In this document: one piece after another, positions 1-5,069 of the stretch
Layout: each line of letters opens with the position of its first letter
Position numbering within the stretch: the first letter of the stretch is position 1
DNA from: Clostridiaceae bacterium UBA5444
GTDB taxonomy: Bacteria > Bacillota > Clostridia > Clostridiales > Oxobacteraceae
Assembly: GCA_002426575.1 (NCBI GenBank)
Contig: DIRE01000081.1
Location: 1-5,069 of the forward strand
DNA: 5,069 nucleotides
Direction of reading: 5' to 3'
Notes under the pieces: generated by a model
The model's input: only the letters and a program-made list of their open reading frames with translations
Databases searched by the model: none
Told to the model about the DNA's origin: nothing
Program-made: the position numbers and the translations under genes

Positions 1-44
1 GATACCCCATCCGTTTCATAAAAACTTCTTTTCAGCTTTTCCAT
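1..44 (-). CDS. N-terminus of divergent gene, possibly 3-methyladenine-DNA glycosylase (partial)
   Basis: Read on the minus strand, an ATG at 44-42 opens a frame with no stop up to the window edge: MEKLKRSFYETDGV. A good SD site (AGGAG, 52-56) lies 7 nt before the start, and promoter-like -10 sequences lie further upstream, so this looks like a real gene start. The K-L-x-R-x-F-Y-x-x-D pattern resembles the N-terminus of the AAG/MPG-type 3-methyladenine-DNA glycosylases of Firmicutes, which excise alkylated purines in base-excision repair. Only 14 residues are visible, so the product name is a tentative resemblance. The gene is transcribed away from the sugar-acid operon and has no evident functional link to it. 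Confidence 0.5.
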   Translation of the reverse strand, partial: MEKLKRSFYETDGV

Positions 45-51
45 AATAAGT

Positions 52-83
52 CTCCTTCAAATTAATCTCCTTATTATAGTATA
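52..83 (-). promoter_or_regulatory. Likely promoter -10 and ribosome-binding site of the divergent gene
   Basis: On the minus strand two overlapping -10-like hexamers occur: TATACT at 83-78 and TATAAT at 78-73. They are followed by AAGGAG at 71-66 and then the functional-looking AGGAG at 56-52, 7 nt before the ATG. No convincing -35 hexamer sits at the right distance; the upstream DNA is simply T-rich. The closeness of the -10 to the start codon implies a short leader of about 25 nt. Confidence 0.45.
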
Positions 84-119
84 ACAAATTTAAAAAATAA
101 AACTCATGGAGAAGAGAAA

Positions 120-190
120 GGGAGACGTTTAGGGACTGCTTATTTTTATTAATTGTCTCTCATATACACATATAGCTTCTTAACTGTCCC
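120..190. repeat. Degenerate interleaved inverted repeats (possible REP-like remnant)
   Basis: Two inverted pairs interleave here. GGGAGAC (120-126) faces GTCTCTC (155-161), with 5 perfect core pairs plus a G-T and a G-C. GGGAC (132-136) faces GTCCC (186-190). The outer arms read GGGACTGCTTA and, on the other strand, GGGACAGTTAA, so they share more than the core. The G/C-containing words stand out from the AT-rich surroundings. The pattern resembles short intergenic palindromic elements with GGGAC-type ends seen in Firmicutes, but it is decayed and no transposase is nearby. It could also be chance. No gene is visible in 45-348. Confidence 0.25.
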
Positions 191-207
191 ATATTTTTTA
201 ACTTTTT

Positions 208-270
208 TTCTTTTATGTTAAGTTTATATTGAAAATTGTATTATTAATGATATAATTAAACATAAAAGAA
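208..270. promoter_or_regulatory. Candidate DeoR operator: 12-bp perfect inverted repeat flanking the promoter
   Basis: TTCTTTTATGTT (208-219) and AACATAAAAGAA (259-270) are perfect reverse complements separated by 39 bp. The spacer contains the whole -35/-10 pair of the operon promoter. The arm centres are 51 bp apart, close to five helical turns, so both arms would present the same DNA face. A 12/12 match exactly bracketing the only good promoter suggests a two-site operator for the regulator encoded immediately downstream. The binding protein is inferred from position. A stem-loop in RNA is unlikely to be the purpose because the left arm lies upstream of the transcript. Confidence 0.55.
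229..256 (+). promoter_or_regulatory. Sigma-A-type extended -10 promoter of the operon
   Basis: TTGAAA at 229-234 (four of six to TTGACA, with the TTGA core) is followed after 16 bp by a perfect TATAAT at 251-256. TGA at 248-250 supplies the TG of an extended -10. Transcription would begin near 262-264, giving a leader of about 85 nt before the regulator start codon. This is the best promoter in the window, and no comparable one was seen between the four downstream genes, which supports a single operon transcript. Confidence 0.75.
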
Positions 271-291
271 CATAAATGAACTGAATAAAAC
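259..291 (+). repeat. 10-bp phased direct repeats over the transcription start
   Basis: AACATAAAAG (259-268) and AACATAAATG (269-278) are adjacent copies identical at 9 of 10 positions. AACTGAATAA (279-288) keeps the phase more loosely, and AAC recurs again at 289-291, so AAC appears every 10 bp four times. The first copy is also the right arm of the inverted repeat. DeoR-family repressors often bind tandem direct repeats spaced by about one helical turn, so this is a plausible repressor array at the expected +1. AT-rich DNA makes partial repeats easy, so the third and fourth units are weak. Confidence 0.45.
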
Positions 292-348
292 CTTTAAATA
301 TCACAAATTGAAGGAGAACAATAAATAGCAGGTAAAAAGGAGGTTTAT

Positions 349-1110
349 ATGTTCCAATTAGAAAGAAGAAACTTAATAGTAAAATACCTTGAGGAAAATG
401 AAAGAGTAACAGTAGAGGAACTTGCTCAAAAATTAGATGTAACTCCAATGACAATAAGGAGAGATCTCCAGTATCTTGAAAATAATAATATGGTTAAAAG
501 AACATTTGGTGGAGCAATATTAAAGTCAAGACTGGATGAAGAAATATCTTATAAAGATAAAAGTATAAGCCACAAAGATGAAAAGAAAAGAATAGCTGAA
601 TATGCAGTCTCAATTATTGAGAATGGACAGATTGTTTTACTTGATTCAGGAACAACTAATATGGAGATTGCAAAAAAGCTAAAAGACAAAAAAGATTTAA
701 CAATAATAACTCCTGATGTTTTAATTGCAGGATACCTAGCACAAACTTCAGACTTTAGGTTGCTTTGTACAGGTGGGTATGTCCAAAACACTACGGGAGC
801 TTGTATAGGTTCAAGGGCTGCTGAATTTTTAAGAGATATTAATGTTGATATAAGTTTCATAGGAGCTAGCTCTATTGACGTAGAAAAAGGTATAAGTACT
901 CCTACATTTGAAAAGGCTGAGATAAAGAGACAGATGATAAAATCATCCAAAAAAAATGTACTAGTTACAGATAGCAGCAAATTTGGTAGGGTAAGTTTTG
1001 CTAAATTTTGCGATTTAAATGCGTTCGATATTATAATAACTGACACTAATATAGATAAGAGATTATTAGAAAGATTAAAAGCTATAGAAGTAACTGTCAA
1101 GTTAGTATAA
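349..1110 (+). CDS. DeoR/GlpR-family transcriptional regulator
   Basis: This 253-residue protein has the full length and layout of the DeoR family. An N-terminal winged helix-turn-helix spans about residues 5-57, with recognition helix VTPMTIRRDLQYLE (31-44) and the wing ending in the family hallmark GGA (54-56). The C-terminal DeoR sensor domain, related to sugar-phosphate isomerases, covers about 75-230 and shows DSGTT (99-103), TGG (141-143), IGAS (171-174) and DSSKFG (208-213). The DSGTT and TGG loops normally line a phosphosugar pocket. The ATG is preceded by AAAGGAGG (336-343) at 5-nt spacing; a second AAGGAG at 311-316 lies too far upstream. As first gene of the operon it most likely represses its own promoter and is relieved by a phosphorylated intermediate such as a tetronate 4-phosphate. 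That ligand is inferred, not visible. Gene intact, no anomalies. Confidence 0.95.
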   Translation: MFQLERRNLIVKYLEENERVTVEELAQKLDVTPMTIRRDLQYLENNNMVKRTFGGAILKSRLDEEISYKDKSISHKDEKKRIAEYAVSIIENGQIVLLDSGTTNMEIAKKLKDKKDLTIITPDVLIAGYLAQTSDFRLLCTGGYVQNTTGACIGSRAAEFLRDINVDISFIGASSIDVEKGISTPTFEKAEIKRQMIKSSKKNVLVTDSSKFGRVSFAKFCDLNAFDIIITDTNIDKRLLERLKAIEVTVKLV

Positions 1111-1145
1111 ATATAATAAATTATTTGTGAATAGGGGATGTTTTT

Positions 1146-2468
1146 GTGTCTAAGATCATAATCATAGCTGATGATTTAACGGGAGCTAATGCTACAAGTG
1201 TGCTTCTTGCAGGACAAGGTTTTAAATCAGCTACATTTTTAGATTTAGAGAAGTATGACCCTAAAAAGAATAAGGATTTAAAAGTTGTTTCTATAAGCAC
1301 AGATAGCAGGGCAGTAAAAAAAGACATAGCATATAAAAGGGTAAATGAGGTTGTTGAATTTTTTAATAATTATGATGTAAAACTGTTTGCAAAAAGAATT
1401 GATAGCACTCTTAGAGGGAATATAGGAGCTGAAATTGATGGTGTTTTAGATGGATTGCCAGAAGATACTATCGCAGTGGTGGTACCATCGTTCCCCACAT
1501 CTGGAAGAGTATGCGTGGGTGGATATCTTATGGTTGACCAGATTCCTTTAGAAAAAACAGATGTAGCTAATGATCCTAAAAATCCGATAAAAACTTCAAG
1601 GGTAGTTTCCATAATTAAAAGTCAAACAAATAAAAGAGTAGGATTTATTGATCTTGATAAGGTTTTAGATGGGGTTGATTCAATAAAAAATGGATTAACC
1701 AGTGAAATACAAAATGGATCTAGGATTATAATTGTAGATGCAGCAACAGATGAAGATATAAAAAGGATTGCAAAAGCTGTAAAAGAAATAAATATAAAGG
1801 CTGTAGCAGTAGATCCCGGGCCATTCACTGCTGCTTTAGCCGAGGAACTTTTGGGAGAGACAAGAATAGGGCATGGTAAGAAGCTAATGCTGACTGTAGG
1901 AAGTGTATCAAATCTTACAAGAAGGCAAATGGAAAAGATGAAGGCATCTCGCTATCCATTAATTGTAGAGGCAAACGCTAAGAAACTTATATATGAAAAT
2001 ACTTGTAGAGAAGAAATAGACAGAGTTGCAAAGGCACTTTTAGATGGCATAGATGATTACAATATAATAGGTGTTACAACAACTGAAAATGAAGGTGATG
2101 TTTTAAATTTAGGCAAAATAGCAGGGGAACTTAACATAACTGAAAATGAAATATCTCAAAGAATTTCAGAAGGACTTGCCAAAATAACAAGAAAGGTATT
2201 AGATGAAAGCAATTCAGCAATAGGCGGATTGTTTACAAGCGGAGGAGATATAACGATTGGTGTATGTAAGGAGCTTAATGCTGCAGGAATTGAAGTTAAG
2301 GATGAGGTTTTACCACTTGCTGTTTATGGAAGAATAATAGGAGGCGAATATGATAATATTGCAATTATAACAAAAGGAGGTTTAATAGGAAACGACAAAG
2401 CAATTATAAAATGTGTAGATTATATGATAACAAAGTTATCCAACGAAAATTATATGAAAAATATGTAG
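1146..2468 (+). CDS. Four-carbon acid sugar kinase (former DUF1537 family; D-threonate/D-erythronate kinase type)
   Basis: This 440-residue cytosolic kinase transfers phosphate from ATP to O-4 of a four-carbon sugar acid. The N-terminal substrate-binding domain (about 1-235) carries ADDLTGAN (8-15), KRIDSTLRGNIG (83-94), PSFPTSGR (114-121) and VDPGPF (222-227). The C-terminal nucleotide-binding domain (about 245-430) has GSVSNLTRRQ (252-261), the glycine-rich TSGGD (364-368) and TKGGLIG (409-415). Length and domain order are typical. Translation most likely begins at GTG 1146, with a modest SD site (AGGGG, 1133-1137) 8 nt away; the ATG at 1138 is out of frame. The gap to the regulator is 35 bp with no terminator. 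A PdxA2 partner next door, and no isomerase or aldolase-like decarboxylase gene, points to the D-threonate (DtnK) or D-erythronate (DenK) route rather than the OtnK/LtnK route. Which epimer is used cannot be read from the sequence. Confidence 0.93.
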   Translation: MSKIIIIADDLTGANATSVLLAGQGFKSATFLDLEKYDPKKNKDLKVVSISTDSRAVKKDIAYKRVNEVVEFFNNYDVKLFAKRIDSTLRGNIGAEIDGVLDGLPEDTIAVVVPSFPTSGRVCVGGYLMVDQIPLEKTDVANDPKNPIKTSRVVSIIKSQTNKRVGFIDLDKVLDGVDSIKNGLTSEIQNGSRIIIVDAATDEDIKRIAKAVKEINIKAVAVDPGPFTAALAEELLGETRIGHGKKLMLTVGSVSNLTRRQMEKMKASRYPLIVEANAKKLIYENTCREEIDRVAKALLDGIDDYNIIGVTTTENEGDVLNLGKIAGELNITENEISQRISEGLAKITRKVLDESNSAIGGLFTSGGDITIGVCKELNAAGIEVKDEVLPLAVYGRIIGGEYDNIAIITKGGLIGNDKAIIKCVDYMITKLSNENYMKNM

Positions 2469-2487
2469 ATGGGAGATGTTAATAAAT

Positions 2488-3492
2488 ATGAAGAGACCAT
2501 TAATAGGAATAACAATGGGAGATCCAGCAGGAGTAGGACCTGAGATAGTAGTTAAAGCATTAAATTGTGATGAAGTGTATAAAATATCAAGACCAGTAGT
2601 TGTTGGAGAAGAGAATGTCATCAAAAGGGCAATGGATGTATGTGGTATTAATCTTGATATAAATAAAATAGATAATACTTGCGAAGGTAAGTATGTAAAG
2701 GGAACAATAGATTTAATAGATTTAAAAAATGTAGATATAGATAAACTCCAAATTGGAAAGGTTCAGGCAATTGGGGGAAAGGCTGCTTTTGAGTATATAA
2801 AAAAGGCTACAGAGATGGCACTTAAAAAGGATGTAGATGCTATTGCTACAGCGCCAATAAACAAAGAATCATTAAGGGTGGCTAAGATTCCATACATTGG
2901 TCATACAGAAATACTAGAAGATCTTACTAAAACTCATAATCCACTTACTATGTTTCAGGTACACAATTTAAGAGTATTTTTCTTAACAAGGCATGTTTCT
3001 CTAAGGCAGGCATGTGAACTTGTAACAGAGAGAAACGTTTATGAATTTATAATAAGGTGTAGAGAGGCTTTAGAAGTTTTAGGGGTAAATAAACCAAAGA
3101 TTGCTGTTGCAGGATTAAATCCTCATAGTGGAGAGCACGGATTATTTGGAGATGAAGAGGTTAAGCAAATAGAGCCTGCAATTTTAAGAGCTCAGAAAGA
3201 AGGAGTAGATGTTTGCGGGCCAGTTTCGGCAGATTCTGTATTCTATTTTGGACTTAAGGGCAAATATGATGCAGTACTTTCTCTATATCATGATCAAGGC
3301 CATATTGCAACTAAGATGGTGGACTTTGAACGTACAATTTCTATAACAAATAACATGCCATTTTTAAGGACATCTGTTGATCATGGTACAGCATTTGATA
3401 TAGCAGGCACGGGAAAAGTAAGTGAAGTAAGTATGATTGAAGCGATTAAGCTTGCTGCAGAGTATGCACCTAATTTTAATAGACAAAAGTAG
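2488..3492 (+). CDS. pdxA2: PdxA2-type 4-phospho-D-threonate/D-erythronate dehydrogenase
   Basis: This NAD-dependent dehydrogenase of the PdxA family has 334 residues from the chosen start. In the PdxA2 role it oxidises tetronate 4-phosphate at C3, and the product decarboxylates to dihydroxyacetone phosphate. Visible motifs are GDPAGVGPEI (11-20), TAPINKE (121-127), GHTE (138-141), TRHVSL (168-173), NPHSGEHGLFG (211-221), YHDQGHIATK (267-276) and RTSVDHGTAFDIAG (294-307). By family comparison H169, H213 and H268 are the likely divalent-metal ligands. TAPINKE rather than TGPVHKG, and the kinase neighbour, favour PdxA2 over the vitamin B6 enzyme. An ATG at 2476 would add MLIN, but it directly abuts GGGAG (2471-2475) with no spacing. 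The ATG at 2488 has that SD site 12 nt upstream and begins at the conserved MKRPLIGITMGDP, so I prefer it. It follows the kinase by 19 bp. Confidence 0.93.
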   Translation: MKRPLIGITMGDPAGVGPEIVVKALNCDEVYKISRPVVVGEENVIKRAMDVCGINLDINKIDNTCEGKYVKGTIDLIDLKNVDIDKLQIGKVQAIGGKAAFEYIKKATEMALKKDVDAIATAPINKESLRVAKIPYIGHTEILEDLTKTHNPLTMFQVHNLRVFFLTRHVSLRQACELVTERNVYEFIIRCREALEVLGVNKPKIAVAGLNPHSGEHGLFGDEEVKQIEPAILRAQKEGVDVCGPVSADSVFYFGLKGKYDAVLSLYHDQGHIATKMVDFERTISITNNMPFLRTSVDHGTAFDIAGTGKVSEVSMIEAIKLAAEYAPNFNRQK

Positions 3493-3597
3493 CAAAAAGT
3501 CTAATGCCTTAAAAAATAATATGGAGGTGATGCAAAGAAAATATGCCATCCAATGCAATAAAACCAAAACTATCAATCTTTTTAAGGGGGATTTATT
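3493..3597 (+). promoter_or_regulatory. Intercistronic region with orphan strong SD and the permease ribosome-binding site
   Basis: This 105-bp gap is the longest inside the operon. It holds a near-perfect anti-SD match, GGAGGTGAT (3523-3531), that does not serve the permease, whose own site is AAGGGGG (3584-3590), 7 nt before its ATG. I see no U-run terminator and no good promoter. Short imperfect pairing is possible between TGGAGGTGATGCA (3522-3534) and TGCCATCCA (3544-3552), which would partly cover the orphan SD. The region may contain a short leader ORF (next entry) or be the remnant of a lost gene. Confidence 0.5.
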
Positions 3598-3614
3598 ATG
3601 GAAGTTGCAGGTAG
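3543..3614 (+). CDS. Possible 23-residue leader peptide overlapping the permease start
   Basis: An ATG at 3543 opens a 23-codon frame (MPSNAIKPKLSIFLRGIYYG and three more residues) ending in TAG at 3612-3614. It would end 17 nt inside the permease gene, in another frame. The strong SD GGAGGTGAT (3523-3531) lies 11 nt upstream, at the long end of workable spacing. An overlapping alternative begins at ATG 3530 (or 3521) and ends at 3622, but its spacing to the SD is too short. Such an overlap could couple translation to the permease. The peptide matches nothing I recognise and has no clear codon signature, so this is a weak call resting on the SD alone. Confidence 0.2.
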   Translation: MPSNAIKPKLSIFLRGIYYGSCR

Positions 3615-4965
3615 TCAAATGATTTTAGGACTTGTTATTGGGATTGCTTTACTTATATTCCTAATATTAAAGACAAAGATTCATCCTTTTCTAGCACTAA
3701 TCATTGCAGCAGCAACTACAGGTTTAATTGGGGGTATGGAACCAAATGCAGTAGTAGATACTATTTCAAAAGGATTTGGTAGTACATTAGGTAATATAGG
3801 TATTATTATCGGATTCGGCGTTATGATGGGACAAATTTTTGAAGCATCAGGTGCAGCGGAAAGAATGGCACAAGTATTTATTAAAAAACTGGGAAAAGGA
3901 AAAGAAGAAATTGCGTTAGCAATTACAGGATTTTTAGTATCTATTCCAATATTTTGTGATTCAGGATTCGTTATTTTAGCTCCATTAGCAAAGGCTATAT
4001 CCAAAAAAACTAAGAAATCAATTGTAACACTTGGTGTATCCCTTGCTGCTGGACTTGTAATTACTCACTCTTTAATTCCTCCAACACCAGGTCCTGTAGG
4101 CGTTGCAGGTATTTTTGGAGTTAATGTAGGTACATTAATACTTTGGGGAATAATTTTAGCTATTCCTATGACCATAGCTACTGTAGCTTACGCCAGATAT
4201 ATTGGAAAAGAAATATATCAAATTCCAGCAGAAGATGGGGAAGGCTGGATAAGACCTAAAACTGTAGAACCAGTATTAGATTCAAAATATGATGAGGATG
4301 ATAAAAATCTACCATCAACATTTATATCGTTTGCACCTATTATAATTCCTATTATACTAATACTTTTAAGCACAATTACTTCAGCTTTAAAGATTAAGGG
4401 GACCGCAGCTACTATAATTAGTTTCTTAGGATCACCTGTTATTGCAGTAGGTGTAGGACTTATAGTATCTATATATGGGCTTGCAGGAAAATTTTCAAGA
4501 GAAGAAACATTAGAGTATATGGAAACAGGTATTAAATCTGCTGGTACCATAATACTTGTTACTGGTGGCGGCGGAGCCTTAGGTGCTGTACTTCGTGAAA
4601 GTGGCGCAGGAGACTATATCGCAAAAATTATTGCTCAGACTTCATTACCAGCAGTATTGCTACCATTTATCATTGCAACATTAGTTAGGTTAATACAGGG
4701 CAGTGGAACAGTTGCAATGATTACAGCAGCATCTATTACTGCACCAATACTAGCTAATATGAATGTAAATCCAGTATTTGGGGCATTGGCAGCATGTATT
4801 GGTTCATTAATGTTTTCATACTTTAATGATAGCTTTTTCTGGGTAGTAAACCGTCTTATTGGAATAACTGATGCAAAGGAACAGATGAGAGTATGGTCTG
4901 TAACAACAACAATTGCATGGGCAGTAGGATTAGGAGAATTACTAATTTTAAACGCCATATTTTGA
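3598..4965 (+). CDS. GntP-family sugar-acid permease
   Basis: This 455-residue inner-membrane transporter belongs to the gluconate:H+ symporter (GntP) family and would import the sugar acid for the two enzymes upstream. Hydrophobic segments run through the protein, roughly at 8-24, 29-46, 62-80, 106-128, 142-159, 171-198, 241-263, 270-294, 314-331, 349-364, 391-409 and 433-453. A charged loop at about 200-238 divides the two halves. Family landmarks are FCDSGFVILAP (119-129), HSLIPPTPGPVG (157-168), GGGGALGAVLRESGAG (323-338), IQGSGTVAMITA (366-377) and the C-terminal FNDSFFWVVN (409-418). Length is normal. The ATG at 3598 has AAGGGGG 7 nt upstream; M8 is less likely as start because it has no SD. 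Paralogues carry gluconate, idonate, glycerate or tetronates, so the substrate is assigned only from the operon. It is the last gene, followed 8 bp later by a terminator. Confidence 0.95.
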   Translation: MEVAGSQMILGLVIGIALLIFLILKTKIHPFLALIIAAATTGLIGGMEPNAVVDTISKGFGSTLGNIGIIIGFGVMMGQIFEASGAAERMAQVFIKKLGKGKEEIALAITGFLVSIPIFCDSGFVILAPLAKAISKKTKKSIVTLGVSLAAGLVITHSLIPPTPGPVGVAGIFGVNVGTLILWGIILAIPMTIATVAYARYIGKEIYQIPAEDGEGWIRPKTVEPVLDSKYDEDDKNLPSTFISFAPIIIPIILILLSTITSALKIKGTAATIISFLGSPVIAVGVGLIVSIYGLAGKFSREETLEYMETGIKSAGTIILVTGGGGALGAVLRESGAGDYIAKIIAQTSLPAVLLPFIIATLVRLIQGSGTVAMITAASITAPILANMNVNPVFGALAACIGSLMFSYFNDSFFWVVNRLIGITDAKEQMRVWSVTTTIAWAVGLGELLILNAIF

Positions 4966-4973
4966 TTTGGATA

Positions 4974-5003
4974 AGCTCTCCCTATGGGGGGGCTCGTTTT
5001 ATT
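4974..5003 (+). terminator. Intrinsic terminator of the operon
   Basis: Eight bp after the permease stop, AGCTCTCCC (4974-4982) pairs with GGGGGGGCT (4986-4994) across a 3-nt TAT loop. The stem has nine pairs, two of them G-U. After CG it runs into TTTTATTT (4997-5004). A GC-rich stem followed by a U-rich tail is the standard Rho-independent form, and it closes the transcription unit. Confidence 0.8.
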
Positions 5004-5018
5004 TCAACTTTCATTTAG

Positions 5019-5069
5019 CGATTCGATATTCAGCCTCCCGAGCCTTTTTGGGCCCGGGAATCGTATTTT
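5019..5069 (+). terminator. Second GC-rich hairpin at window edge (possible tandem terminator or start of a structured RNA)
   Basis: CCCG-A-GCC (5037-5044) pairs with GGC-C-CGGG (5051-5058) around a TTTTTG loop, with one A/C mismatch and one extra outer T-A pair. Outside it, CGATT (5019-5023) can pair with AATCG (5059-5063), leaving a 13-nt bulge on the left. The element is followed by TATTTT at the window end. It is markedly more GC-rich than its surroundings. It may be a back-up terminator, or belong to an element continuing beyond the window; the sequence stops too soon to tell. Confidence 0.4.

Noticed and set aside
117..134. Catabolite-response element (CcpA site) around GAGACGTTTA
   Set aside because: The CG core and an A/T flank are present, but the required TGNAA half is not matched (GGGAG instead). 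It also lies about 100 bp upstream of the -35.
263..348. Riboswitch or attenuator in the operon leader
   Set aside because: The roughly 85-nt leader is almost all A/T, has no stable stem and no U-run terminator before the regulator.
224..454. Minus-strand frame of 76 codons across the operon promoter and regulator start
   Set aside because: The hydrophobic, Phe/Leu-rich translation is what A-rich upstream DNA gives in reverse. It crosses the promoter and the start of a real gene and lacks an SD site.
549..1100. 183-residue open frame on the minus strand inside the regulator gene
   Set aside because: It is antisense to an intact DeoR-family gene, has no SD site of its own and no recognisable domain. 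Long antisense frames are common opposite AT-rich genes.
2476..2487. Upstream ATG as start of pdxA2
   Set aside because: It touches the GGGAG that should serve as SD, leaving no spacer, and adds MLIN before the conserved N-terminus. The ATG at 2488 fits better, although the upstream start cannot be fully excluded.
2488..3492. Vitamin B6 biosynthetic PdxA
   Set aside because: The family overlaps, but the TAPINKE and TRHVSL variants, the kinase and permease neighbours, and the absence of pyridoxal biosynthesis genes favour the catabolic PdxA2 role.
3437..3520. Upstream part of a 61-codon plus-strand frame beginning inside pdxA2
   Set aside because: It starts within the conserved C-terminus of the dehydrogenase without an SD site. 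Only the part after the orphan SD (3523-3531) deserves attention.

Overview
The window looks like chromosomal DNA from a low-GC, Gram-positive anaerobe of the Clostridium type. The evidence is AT-rich intergenic DNA, heavy use of AGA/AGG and ATA codons, strong purine-rich Shine-Dalgarno (SD) sites and sigma-A-like promoters. The genus cannot be fixed from the sequence alone.

Layout: (1) Positions 1-44, minus strand, hold the first 14 codons of a divergent gene, possibly a 3-methyladenine-DNA glycosylase. (2) Positions 45-348 are a divergent intergenic region. It carries a weak promoter for the minus-strand gene, a degenerate set of GGGAC/GGAGAC inverted repeats, and a good extended -10 promoter reading right. 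That promoter is bracketed by a perfect 12-bp inverted repeat, and the right arm begins a 10-bp phased repeat run across the expected transcription start. (3) Positions 349-4965 hold four same-strand genes with short gaps: a DeoR-family regulator, a four-carbon acid sugar kinase (former DUF1537), a PdxA2-type 4-phosphate dehydrogenase and a GntP-family permease. (4) Positions 4974-5003 form an intrinsic terminator, followed by a second GC-rich hairpin at the window edge.

How the genes work together: the set is a compact catabolic operon for a four-carbon sugar acid (D-threonate, D-erythronate or a close relative). The GntP permease would import the acid, the kinase would phosphorylate it at O-4, and PdxA2 would oxidise the 4-phosphate at C3 with loss of CO2 to give dihydroxyacetone phosphate for glycolysis. 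The DeoR protein probably represses the operon, including its own gene, with a phosphorylated intermediate as the likely inducer. The pathway type is established from other bacteria; the exact substrate and regulation here are inferred.

No mobile element, CRISPR array, RNA gene or clearly new system is present. The points most worth checking are the operator architecture around the promoter, the orphan strong ribosome-binding site before the permease, and the substrate of the kinase/PdxA2 pair.
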